Assembly (NCBI RefSeq): GCF_014203225.1
Contig: NZ_JACHIO010000012.1
Span: forward strand, 124,001 to 188,000
Source: Granulicella mallensis
GTDB lineage: Bacteria; Acidobacteriota; Terriglobia; Terriglobales; Acidobacteriaceae
Direction: 5' to 3'
Length of the DNA stretch: 64,000 nt
Position numbers and translations under genes: made by a program. Positions 28,024-36,570 of the stretch are shown piece by piece. The notes beneath the pieces are model-generated. The model ran no database searches. It was given only the letters and a program-made list of their open reading frames with translations, and was not told the DNA's origin. Positions within the stretch are counted from its first letter, which is position 1, and the number at the start of each line of letters is the position of its first letter.

Positions 28024-29607
28024 GTGCCCTCGCCTAAACAAACGCTTCGAATCTCACGCATGGACATCCTTTTGCCGCTTCTGGTGCTCACACTCTTCTC
28101 TCTTCTGGCCCCGCAGAAGATCATGGGGCAGAAAAAAGTCTTCGCTCACTACCTGTTAACGAATCAGGACTACCAAGGCAATACGGATACGACAGGCCAG
28201 CTGAAAGTTCAGGCGTACGAAAAAGAGATCCAGCAGGCGCAGGCCGCCGGCATTGACGGCTTTGCCCTCGATGTTGGAAGTTGGCTGAGCGAAGGTGTCT
28301 CCTCGGAATATTACATTGCGTATGCCTCGCAGATGTTTGAGGCAGCTTACGAACTCCATACCGGATTCAAACTGTTTTTCTCCGACGATTTTTGCTGCGG
28401 CAACACGGTCAGCGACGCGGAAGACATGATGCGGCGTTTCGCCAACGACCCCATCTTTTCGACTGTCTACTATCAGTACAACGGTGCTTTTGTGCTGAGC
28501 ACGTTTTCCGGTGAAACACAGATCGGGACCTCCGGCTTTCAGCAAATCCGCTCCGACCTGGCCAACGGGACCAAACCATCCATGCAGTCGGTTTCTTCCA
28601 CATGGCCGACGATTGAGGTGGGTGGAGCTCCGAGCAACGCCGACTTACAGATCTTCCTGGTTCCGGCGTTCTTTAACGGATGGGGCGGAGATATCCCAAC
28701 CCTTTCAGAGGTTCAATCCGGTTTCAATTCGTGGAGCTCTACTATCAACGGATCGCTCTACTGGGGAATCGCAGGCGTTCCAGGGTCGGGTGGAACGATC
28801 GACCAGATTCCCAGCAGCGAAGACTATGCCACCGTTGTTCAGGATAATGGAGGCAAGGTCTATATGGCGCCGATCGCCCTGCAGTTCTGGGGCGCGAACG
28901 CAGCCAGCTCCTATAAATACTACGAATACAGCGGATATAGCGGCATGCGGAAGATGTGGATGGACGCCATCAACGTCTCTCATCCCGACTGGGTCGAGAT
29001 CATCACATGGAACGACTTCGTGGAAGGCACTTATGTAAGTCCCATCGACGACCCTAATAAATACGAGTACGCAAACTATCTCACCGGGAGCGGACTGCCG
29101 ACCGGAGTGTTACGTTACTTCCACACCCATGCCGGAGCCACGGCTCTACTGCCGTACTTCATCCAATGGTATAAAACAGGGGTTCAGCCCGCGATCACCA
29201 ACGATTCGATTTATTGGGCGTATCGAACACAATCGGTGAACGATAAGGCATCCAACAACACTCCCACCATCTCCGCAAGCACCGATAACGGCCCCATTGC
29301 CGACGAGATCTATGTCACCGCCAACCTGGCGCAGCCGGGAACACTCGTCGTTACATCGGGCAGCAAAGTAACCGCCTTCACTCTTGCCGCGGGCAGCACC
29401 GACGTGAAGGCGCCCTTCGTGGATGGCAACACACCAACCTTCACCTTCCGTCCCACCTCAACCGGTACCGTCGAACTGAGCGGAACCGGCACGGACCCGA
29501 TTGGCCTCGCGACCTATGCAATAGCTTCTTGGGCCGGATCTTCGAGCACGTCGACCGCCGCGAACGATTACTACTATTCGACGGGATCGGTGGCTGGCAA
29601 ACCTTGA
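28024..29607 (+). CDS. Secreted GH71 glycoside hydrolase (alpha-1,3-glucanase type), frameshifted near the C-terminus
   Basis: From GTG 28024 (GGAGG nine bases upstream) the product is 527 residues. A signal segment (LLPLLVLTLFSLLAPQKIMG) is followed by the GH71 opening KKVFAHYLLTNQD, then GIDGFALDVGSW and FKLFFSDDFCC. The C-terminal WVEIITWNDFVEGTYVSP also fits mutanase-type GH71 enzymes, which cut alpha-1,3-glucan of fungal or bacterial origin. After about residue 400 there is a beta-sandwich-like tail. The frame ends at GSVAGKP, but the -1 frame continues GIGGWQTLTTVPATVTLPAG to a stop at 29687. A one-base loss in the GGG run near 29583-29585 would explain this. It could be a sequencing error or a real truncation that removes the last strands. 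Confidence 0.85.
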   Translation: MPSPKQTLRISRMDILLPLLVLTLFSLLAPQKIMGQKKVFAHYLLTNQDYQGNTDTTGQLKVQAYEKEIQQAQAAGIDGFALDVGSWLSEGVSSEYYIAYASQMFEAAYELHTGFKLFFSDDFCCGNTVSDAEDMMRRFANDPIFSTVYYQYNGAFVLSTFSGETQIGTSGFQQIRSDLANGTKPSMQSVSSTWPTIEVGGAPSNADLQIFLVPAFFNGWGGDIPTLSEVQSGFNSWSSTINGSLYWGIAGVPGSGGTIDQIPSSEDYATVVQDNGGKVYMAPIALQFWGANAASSYKYYEYSGYSGMRKMWMDAINVSHPDWVEIITWNDFVEGTYVSPIDDPNKYEYANYLTGSGLPTGVLRYFHTHAGATALLPYFIQWYKTGVQPAITNDSIYWAYRTQSVNDKASNNTPTISASTDNGPIADEIYVTANLAQPGTLVVTSGSKVTAFTLAAGSTDVKAPFVDGNTPTFTFRPTSTGTVELSGTGTDPIGLATYAIASWAGSSSTSTAANDYYYSTGSVAGKP

Positions 29608-29687
29608 CGACCGTGCCAGCCACCGTCACACTCCCCGCAGGCCAGCAGGTTTTAACGATCAACCAGGATAACGCCGTTCCGTGCTAA

Positions 29688-30132
29688 CCTCCCTCATCTC
29701 ACAGAGGGTTCGGCCCCATGCTCACCTATAGTTCCGAATCCATGGGCTTCTCGTTCTCATGCCCCGGCTGTGGCAAAGCCATCTGCACCTTCCCCCGATC
29801 ACGAGTGGCGCATTTCCGAGCACTATTCACTAAGGCGACAGAACTGCTCGTCGGTAAGGTCGAGATAGGTCGATCCCTTCCCGGCTTCCGTCACCCTCCT
29901 CAGCGGGCCTGCTCGAGTCTGTTACGAATGTACGGTCCGCAGAATCGATATGATTTTTTGCAAATTTAGGGAACCATAGAAAAACTCCCTTCGTATGAGT
30001 CTATGTAAGCAGAGATGAGATCGCTAAGCGGCAAACAACGCCAAGCGACCAACCTAATAACCTACTACTGAAAAGTTGAATGCTTTTACACAAGCGGTCG
30101 CTGCCCCCGTGCGCGACAAAGGAGACCTACCT
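29688..30132. other. Intergenic stretch before the tandem small-protein genes
   Basis: No supported gene. An 83-codon plus frame (29718-29969) has a CPGCGK motif but no SD, no family resemblance I know and an uninterpretable C-terminus. The last 100 bases must contain the promoter for the small-protein genes, but no convincing -35/-10 pair was found. Confidence 0.5.
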
Positions 30133-30234
30133 ATGTACTTCGCTATCGCTACAACCGTCCTTGTCCTCACCGTGTTCGTTCCGTCCTTCATCGGACTTCG
30201 CTCAAGCAGCAATGCCAACTGGCACTCGCTGTAA
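30133..30234 (+). CDS. Small single-pass membrane protein, copy 1 (33 aa)
   Basis: ATG 30133 is eight bases after AAAGGAG. The product is a hydrophobic segment (residues 4-22: AIATTVLVLTVFVPSFIGL) followed by a short polar tail RSSSNANWHSL. It aligns without gaps to the next small gene, with about 20 of 33 residues identical. Shared motifs are MYFA at the start, VPSxIGLR at the membrane boundary and SNANWH in the tail. Differences between the copies fall often in third codon positions, which supports translation. I do not recognise the family. Single-pass peptides of this size often regulate larger membrane complexes. Confidence 0.7.
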   Translation: MYFAIATTVLVLTVFVPSFIGLRSSSNANWHSL

Positions 30235-30290
30235 TCGCAAACGGAACACAACACCCAACTCCAACCATTCACCGAATAAGGAGACTCACC

Positions 30291-30395
30291 ATGTATTTCG
30301 CTACTGAAGTTGCCGTTTTTGCTCTTATCGTTCTCGTTCCTTCGCTCATCGGCCTGCGCGACCGCTCCAACGCAAACTGGCACAACAACAACTAA
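30291..30395 (+). CDS. Small single-pass membrane protein, copy 2 (34 aa)
   Basis: ATG 30291 is seven bases after AAGGAG. The product MYFATEVAVFALIVLVPSLI continues into GLRDRSNANWHNNN. It is the tandem paralogue of the 33-aa gene 56 bases upstream and shares its start MYFA, the VPSxIGLR boundary and the SNANWH tail. A Glu at position 6 within the start of the hydrophobic segment distinguishes it. It is probably cotranscribed with copy 1. Family not recognised. Confidence 0.7.
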   Translation: MYFATEVAVFALIVLVPSLIGLRDRSNANWHNNN

Positions 30396-31083
30396 ACAAA
30401 CCAGGTCACGTAACTCTAGCTTGCGCAGATGGGCCGCCCCAGTGGTGGCCCTTGGTGTGTTCGGCCTCCTCGAGTTCTGGCCCAGTCATCTGTTGAACGT
30501 CTCCTGAAACGCAGGCTCGAACGAGGGAGTTACGAAACTCTTGCGGCACTAATCCACATCAGAAGCGCGTTCAGAAGGAGCAGCCGTTCAAGCCGTCTGC
30601 TTTATGCGCATTTCACCAATTCAGGGCTTGACTGGACAGGTCAGCTTTGCAGATCGGTTGGGCCAACATATCAGCCAGAGATTGGCTGGGAAACCGGCCA
30701 TCTCTCTCGCCAAGTAGCACAGCCGGAACCATTCCGCGGATCACACAGGGCATTCCATAAATTGGGCCTGCCTGATGTAATACGGGGTTTTCGGCAACTA
30801 CGGTCGGAGTGAAGGTCTAAAGGGACCCCAAAGGGAGCCAAGGGCTGATTCTGAACCCTGGAAAGTTCGAAAATCGTCCACCAGGGCCGACCATTTACAC
30901 ACCAAAGAATCAACTAGTTAAAGCCATGGGCATTTTCGCCCCAGACCCAATTCGGGTCCATTTGGCATGATGTACTCATGCCCCAGCGCGTATAGTTTCG
31001 CCATCGGAAGACGGCCATAGGCATGTTCTCTCTTCTCGACTAATCGCGGCTACCCCTAAAAGCGCGAAAGCATGGCGGCATCA
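30396..31083. other. Intergenic stretch without a supported gene
   Basis: About 0.7 kb. A GC-rich imperfect stem (GGGCCGCC with GGTGGCCC, about 30431-30451) just after the small-protein genes may terminate them. Open frames on both strands (plus 30429-30812, minus 30671-30913) carry no motif I recognise. The sequence may be decayed coding DNA. Confidence 0.5.
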
Positions 31084-31998
31084 TTACTCTTCGCCAAGAA
31101 ACGCATTTACCACCCGCACATACTTCTCCGGTTCTTCATAGCTTGGCAGATGCCCGCTCTCTTCGAAGACTTCAAACTTCGCTCCGGGGATCGCCTTATA
31201 GATGCGCCACGCCGTCAGCGGCGCCACGTTCATGTCATAGCGCCCCGTGATGACCAATGCCGGAACAGAGAACTTCGGTAGCGCCGGCATCAAGTCCAGG
31301 TCTTCCGTTGCAGCCTGCACCGCCTGGCCCGTCGCAGGCGAGTTGCCCAAGTCCTTCGCGTGGCTCATGTAGTAGTCCAGCTTCTCGCGGCTGTAGAAGA
31401 TCATGCCGAAGTGGTCGCGCAGCCCCTGCTGCGCCTTCTCCTCGTCGTTTGCGGTGGAGGCCCTCATACTCGCCTCCTGCGCCTCCAGTTTGTCCGGAAA
31501 CACCTGCGGAAACAGGTGTACGATGCTCTTCCAACCCACTGTGCCGTCGGAGATGATCAACTTATGTACGTGCTCCGGGTGAGCCGCCGTGTAGGCCGTC
31601 ACCAGAAAGCCTCCATACGAGTCGCCACACAGATCGATCTTGTCCAGGTGCAGTGCCGCGCGTACGGCATCAAGGTCTGCCACCTGTGCGTCCATTCCCA
31701 TCGCCGCATCTGCGTGCTTCAGAGGAGACCTGCCCGTCCCGCGCTGGTCATAGAACACCACCTGCCGATGCCTCGCAATTTGCAGCCATACATCGTTCTG
31801 CACCATGTAGATGTGCGAAAGCCCTGGACCACCGTTCACCGCAAACACCGGCGTTGCCTTGCTCGGCTGGCCATAGACCCAGTACGCGAGATTGACATCG
31901 GCACCCCCAACGTAACCTGTGGGCGGAATCAACGGCATCGGTGTTTGCGCCGCCACCGGCGCAGATAGAGCAAGCAATGCAAGCAGCATCTTCATCAC
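31084..31998 (-). CDS. Secreted alpha/beta-hydrolase, proline iminopeptidase-like
   Basis: The 304-residue protein begins with a signal peptide (LLALLALSAPVAAQT). It then shows NGGPGLSH (oxyanion region), VVFYDQRGTGRSP and the nucleophile elbow GDSYGG, the arrangement of the S33 proline iminopeptidase family. The C-terminal ALVITGRYDMNVAP (acid) and EESGHLPSYEEPEKY (His) complete the triad. Export suggests use of extracellular peptides or esters; substrate unknown. The start could be the first ATG at 31998 or the next codon. Confidence 0.87.
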   Translation of the reverse strand: MMKMLLALLALSAPVAAQTPMPLIPPTGYVGGADVNLAYWVYGQPSKATPVFAVNGGPGLSHIYMVQNDVWLQIARHRQVVFYDQRGTGRSPLKHADAAMGMDAQVADLDAVRAALHLDKIDLCGDSYGGFLVTAYTAAHPEHVHKLIISDGTVGWKSIVHLFPQVFPDKLEAQEASMRASTANDEEKAQQGLRDHFGMIFYSREKLDYYMSHAKDLGNSPATGQAVQAATEDLDLMPALPKFSVPALVITGRYDMNVAPLTAWRIYKAIPGAKFEVFEESGHLPSYEEPEKYVRVVNAFLGEE

Positions 31999-32123
31999 AG
32001 ACCTTCCTCAGATCCTTGAATTTGTCTAATGCAACTTTACGACAAATCTCTGCAGCGCCCGAAATGAACGCGCAGCTCAACGGTATCCTTCCTCCCAACC
32101 GCTTGGTCGACTTGGAGAAAGAA

Positions 32124-33114
32124 TCAATGCAAGCGTGAAACGTCAACGACGACCTTGCCGATCGTCCCTGCCGCTACCAGGTCGAAAGCTGCCGCCGTCC
32201 GCTCGGGCGTGAAGACCTCACTTGCGAGCATGGGGATTAGCTTTCCGGCATCGGCTAATGCGGCCGCGTTTCTTAGAATCTGGCCGTGCTGTTCTTGCCC
32301 TCTGCCAGTCAGAAGCGGAAGTAATGTGAACACTCCCGAGTAGCTGGCGGCGCGAAAGGATAATGGCGCAAGGGAGTGGCCTCCCCCAGCCGAGACAGCT
32401 GACAACATGCCCTGTGTAGGTCTTGGCCGCATGGAAGGACGCATCGAGCGTGGAACCACCGACCGTATCGTAGACGATGTCGAACCCGGCGCCATTTGTG
32501 TATTTCTGGACGTACTGCTCAACGGAGTTAGAACGATAGTCGATGGGCGTCGCCCCAAGCCGGACGACAACGTCCTGCTTCTCTGGAGACACGGTTGCAA
32601 ATACCTCAGATCCTTGAGCCCTCGCGAGTTGCACGACGATATGTCCCACCCCACCCGCCCCAGCATGCACGAGCACGGTTTGGCCTGCATGAACTTTGGC
32701 GCGGTCGATCAGTCCTTCCCACGCAGTGATCGTGACGAGCGGAAGCGCGGAAGCTTGATGCATGCTCAGCATCCTGGGCTTGTGGGCGAGCAGAACTGCG
32801 GGTACGGAGATATACTCCGCCAAGGTCCCCTGATGGCCACCTACACCACCGACCATGCCAAAGACTTCGTCTCCAACCGAATAATCCAGGACACCTTTGC
32901 CCACGCGCTCCACCACCCCTGCCATGTCAAGTCCGAGAACGGCCGGGAGAGGCTGTTTAGCGTGAGCGGCCGCTCCGGCGCGGATCTTTGTGTCGAGGGG
33001 ATTGATGCATGACGCCTGAATCCTGACCAGCACATGGCCAGGCTCCGGCTCTGGTGTGGGGACAGAATGAACTTCGAAGTCCCCGCCCGGTTGACTCACC
33101 ACAAGTGCCTTCAT
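32124..33114 (-). pseudogene. Zinc-independent MDR alcohol dehydrogenase/quinone reductase with a frameshift
   Basis: From ATG 33114, behind AAAGGAG, the frame reads as an NADPH:quinone-reductase-like MDR protein. Motifs are MKALVVSQPGGDFEV, NPLDTKIRAG, GLDMAGVVERVG, VLVHAGAGGVGHIVVQLA (nucleotide site) and FDIVYDTVGG. After HVVSCLGWG the frame turns to unrelated basic sequence, while another frame continues HSLAPLSFRAASYSG and ends GTIGKVVVDVSRLH at 32124, the proper family C-terminus. One extra base in the C5 run at 32383-32387 (G5 on the coding strand) accounts for it. Restored length would be about 330 residues, normal for the family. Real mutation and sequencing error cannot be told apart here. 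Confidence 0.8.
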
Positions 33115-34023
33115 GAGTTCTCCTTTACCTGGATCGAGGTTCTCGGAACCAGGTTCAACAAGCTCTCAGCCGAGGCTACTACAGCTTCTTCTCCTGACCG
33201 AGGCGACCAGCCCAGGATTAAGTCGCTGGTGTTTTACGGTCATCACTTCAACAAGCACGCTCGCCTCTTGGAGAGCATTGCGAATAAGCAACCAGCTAGC
33301 TCGAAAATATTGTGCATGCACAACGGATTCTCATCGAACACGCTAAATAGACCTAGCTTCGTACCTACACTCGCATCTGAGAAGCGCCTAGCTGTATGCC
33401 TTGTTAGTTATCTGCCATTTCCTATTTCCCAGGTATGGGGAGGCAACCGAAATTCAATCTTCGATCAGCGCCCCCCAGGGTAATCGGAGTTATGCACCGA
33501 GACTCCGACCCCTAGCAAGTTATGCCACCTTGGGCACAGGCCTCTTCAACAAAGAGTGCGTGGCGCAAAAAATGTGGCGGCCAATGGAGTGTCTGCGAAA
33601 CAACGCTTGCAGGAAAATTCGTTGAATTTTTTTAAATCTCTTGACCAAAAGCCACATGAATAGCAAAGTAGAATTCTCACCAAATTACTTGCGGGCCATT
33701 CAACCAATCTAGAGACAGAGGGCTGGCATGGCGGGTAACGCGCGGGATATCAATCCGTCAGCAACGCTGCGGAAAATATCGACGCCTATCCAACAGCACA
33801 ACATGCCGGCTGGACCTATATCGATTGCGCAAACGATTCGGAGATCTCGCTGCGACTTTCAGCGCAGCTTCCGGTGGGAACCGCGCTCTCGACGACAGTC
33901 GTATCTCCAGATGGAAAAACTATTGTCTCAGAAGGCTGGCACACGATCTCGGCCACGGGTTCCGGTCTGGCGGCAAGCGGCACAGGCTATCAATTTGTAG
34001 TTAATTACAGGGGGGACATCACG
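33115..34023. other. Intergenic stretch with an in-frame coding relic before the propeller gene
   Basis: About 0.9 kb. The first 550 bases show no gene. From about 33670 to 34023 the frame of the downstream gene stays open without a start codon until 33874. It encodes a protein-like stretch (GWTYIDCANDSEISLRLSAQ, then SEGWHTISATGSGLAASGTG), probably the tail of a lost upstream gene whose stop has disappeared. Confidence 0.5.
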
Positions 34024-35964
34024 TTGAGAATTTCTCTGATCTCAAAGATTTTTCGCATAGCAGCCGGAACGATCGGTCTGCTCTCTTTTCTTCCTCTCAC
34101 GGCCCAAACCATGGTGCCCTGGGTTACCCGCTCGGCGGACAACTCCAGGAGCGGCTGGAACTCGCACGAGACGATACTGACGCAGGCGTCCATTGGCACC
34201 AAAGGCATCGTGAGAAGCACAATTATCCCACTGGTCGGAGACGCTCGCGGCATGGAAGCGCAGCCGCTCATCCTGCCGCAGGTGACAACTCCACGAGGGG
34301 TACGGGATGTCATGGTGCTGCCGTCGATGGCCAACGTTGTGCGCGGAGTGGATGCGCATGACGGATCGGGCATCTGGCAGGTCCAGCTGGGAACCCCGAT
34401 CGACGGGACCAGGGCTATTGATGGCTGGGGCATCAACCAACACTGGGGCTGCGTGTCGACAGGGGCCATCGACCCGGAACTGAAGCGTCTCTATCAGGTT
34501 TGCTGGGTGGTGCCGAATGCCCAGGGGACTCCCATGCCGGCTGCTCCCGCCAGTAGTGATCCGAAGGCAGCGCGATACTTTATGTTTGTTCTCAATGTGG
34601 GCGACGGCAGCATGGTCACCCCGCCGGTCATGATCCAGGGATCCAGCAATGGGCAGGACTTCAACGGTTTTCCCCGGAAGCAGAGATCCTCTCTCGTCGA
34701 AACCAATGTCGCAGGCGTCAAGACAGTGCTTGGCTGTTCAGGCACCATCGATGAGACAGACCCTGGCGCCGCCGGCTATTGCTTCGCCTTCGATGTTGCC
34801 AGCAATACCCAGACGGCGATCTTCGCGACCACTGCCGGAGAGGGTGCCGGCATTTGGATGGCCGGACAAGGCGCAGCGGCAGACGCGCAGGGCAATCTGT
34901 ACGTGATTACCGGTAACGGAGATTTCGACGGCGCGACCCAGTGGGGAGAGTCATTCCTCAAGCTGAAGTACACACCCCCTTCAGGGAACACCAAAGCCAG
35001 TATTGCGGTTGTGGACCATTGGACTCCTTGGACCGATATGGGCCGAAGTGGCGGCCAGGCGCCTCCCGCTGGCAAGCTCGCCGGAATGAATGCCGCGACC
35101 GAGGCGATGAGCAAGCCTGTGGGCAGCGGGATGAACATGTCGCTCAAGAATGCCAGAGTGGAAACCTCCATGAGCGCGGAGGGCAAGCTGAGCGTCCGCG
35201 TCTATCCCGATATGGCCCAGGGCGCCTGGGCGGACGAAGACTGGGGCTCCGCCGGTCCGGCCTGCATCTTTCCCCTTGGCGTATGTGTCGCCAGTGGTAA
35301 GGATGGAATTGCCTTTCCCATCAAGACGACGAACATGGGAGGAACGACCGTTGCCGATCTGAAGAATTCCCCGGCCAACTGCGCGAAGCTCGCCGGCGCT
35401 CCAGTGTGGCTGACGGTTGATCCGGGACCAGTCGATCCATGTCCCACAGATCCGACGGTCCTGAACTTCTTTCCCTGGGGAGACACGGCGCACATGCACA
35501 TGACGCCGGTCCAGTATTTCGATCCTGTCTTGAATTCATGGACGATCTTCGCCTGGGGCGAGAACAACCAACTCCACAAATGGAAGGTGAGTGACACAGG
35601 AACGTTGTCCTATCTCGCCCAGAGCAATGAGTTTGCCAGCTCAGAGGTTCGCACAACCGTTCAACACGGTGGCATGCCCGGAGGCTTCTGCAGCGGATCC
35701 AGCAATGGGGCCGACCCGAACACGGCTATCCTGGCCTGCACGATTCCCTACCGCGACGCCAACAAGGCCGTAACGAACGGGCGCTTACTGGTATACGACC
35801 CGGTCCACGTTGCTGCCGATGGCTCGTTGAAAGTCCTATGGGATTCGCAGGCCGAAGGCATTGCATTCCTGTTCAACAAGTTTGACCCGCCGGTGATCGA
35901 CGGCGGCCACATCTACGTACCGAATTACAACGGCGGCGTCGATGTATACCAATTGACACGATAA
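34024..35964 (+). CDS. Secreted beta-propeller (PQQ-like repeat) protein
   Basis: From TTG 34024 the product is 646 residues, with a signal peptide (ISKIFRIAAGTIGLLSFLPL, then TAQT). The open frame extends 50 codons further upstream, but the signal peptide and a purine-rich AGGGGGG eight bases upstream favour this TTG. Blades are suggested by VRGVDAHDGSGIWQVQLGT, GCVSTGAIDPELKRLYQVC, AAADAQGNLYVITGNGDF and DGGHIYVPNYNGGVDVYQL. Six or more Trp-, Gly- and Asp-rich repeats resemble PQQ-like/BamB propellers, but no PQQ-dehydrogenase Cys-Cys or Ca-site motif is obvious, so enzymatic activity is unproven. A strong hairpin at 35984 follows. Confidence 0.75.
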   Translation: MRISLISKIFRIAAGTIGLLSFLPLTAQTMVPWVTRSADNSRSGWNSHETILTQASIGTKGIVRSTIIPLVGDARGMEAQPLILPQVTTPRGVRDVMVLPSMANVVRGVDAHDGSGIWQVQLGTPIDGTRAIDGWGINQHWGCVSTGAIDPELKRLYQVCWVVPNAQGTPMPAAPASSDPKAARYFMFVLNVGDGSMVTPPVMIQGSSNGQDFNGFPRKQRSSLVETNVAGVKTVLGCSGTIDETDPGAAGYCFAFDVASNTQTAIFATTAGEGAGIWMAGQGAAADAQGNLYVITGNGDFDGATQWGESFLKLKYTPPSGNTKASIAVVDHWTPWTDMGRSGGQAPPAGKLAGMNAATEAMSKPVGSGMNMSLKNARVETSMSAEGKLSVRVYPDMAQGAWADEDWGSAGPACIFPLGVCVASGKDGIAFPIKTTNMGGTTVADLKNSPANCAKLAGAPVWLTVDPGPVDPCPTDPTVLNFFPWGDTAHMHMTPVQYFDPVLNSWTIFAWGENNQLHKWKVSDTGTLSYLAQSNEFASSEVRTTVQHGGMPGGFCSGSSNGADPNTAILACTIPYRDANKAVTNGRLLVYDPVHVAADGSLKVLWDSQAEGIAFLFNKFDPPVIDGGHIYVPNYNGGVDVYQLTR

Positions 35965-35983
35965 CGACCACTGGTGATCGGGC

Positions 35984-36021
35984 CGAACTCAACTCTCGCT
36001 TGAAGGCGAGAGTTGAGTTCG
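35984..36021 (+). terminator. Hairpin terminator after the propeller gene
   Basis: Perfect 16-bp arms 35984-35999 and 36006-36021 with a six-base loop, 20 bases after the stop. There is only a weak T-content downstream, so termination strength is uncertain. Confidence 0.6.
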
Positions 36022-36570
36022 GTTCGCATTAGTATAATGGCTCCCGCCTCAGGAGAGGCCTTTGCACTAGGTAATGTCTGACGAATCGGAGATAGCGGCT
36101 TTTGCTTTTGTCTTTGCTTCTGAGATAGGTCCGGGCTTTAGCCCGGACATTCAAGACAGCCGATAAATGGGGCTTCAGCCCCTGGGATAGGCTCTCCCCT
36201 CCACAGGCAGAGATACCAAGGGAAAGGAAGACTTGTCCCAGGGGCTGAAGCCCCATTCGTATTGGTCCCGTATTGCACGGACTAAAGCCCGGGCCTATCT
36301 CCACCTCCTCTTTCGGGACCAGAGGACGGAGATAGTTACCCATGAACGATCTTCATGATGCTTATGAAGCAACCATTATGAAGATCGAATACTCCGTCAA
36401 GAAACAGAGGAACTTCCCTAATATGCCATTTACTTAATTCCCGGACTGAAACCCTGCCCATGCCGGCTACGAGGCCAAAGCAAGCGTTCTCATCTCCGCT
36501 GTAGCTGCGCGATCATCCACCCACATAGCCCCGTTCCAAATGGCCGGGCAACACAAGCAGGAGAATCATC
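36022..36570. other. Intergenic stretch upstream of the patatin gene
   Basis: About 0.55 kb holding the nested inverted-repeat element at 36123-36300. A shorter dyad (CGATCTTCAT, then ATGAAGATCG, about 36346-36385) follows. A 31-codon ATG frame at 36342-36437 has GGAG 10 bases upstream but a composition I cannot interpret. No other gene is supported. Confidence 0.5.
36123..36300. repeat. Nested inverted-repeat (MITE-like) element
   Basis: The outer arms 36123-36141 and 36282-36300 match in 18 of 19 positions. The inner arms 36169-36187 and 36236-36254 are perfect 19-bp reverse complements. Each arm contains its own small palindrome of the type GGGCTTTAGCCC or GGGGCTTCAGCCCC. Hairpins of this wording are, to my recollection, common between genes in acidobacteria. 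No coding capacity. Confidence 0.75.

Noticed and set aside
29718-29969. 83-codon plus-strand frame with CPGCGK
   Set aside because: No SD, no recognisable fold, and the second half looks like random translation.
30429-30913. Open frames of 80 to 127 codons on both strands
   Set aside because: No SD, no motif and mutual overlap. Probably decayed or chance.
36342-36437. 31-codon ATG frame (MNDLHDAYEATIMKIEYSVK start) with GGAG ten bases upstream
   Set aside because: It overlaps a dyad that explains part of the sequence. No paralogue or motif supports translation.
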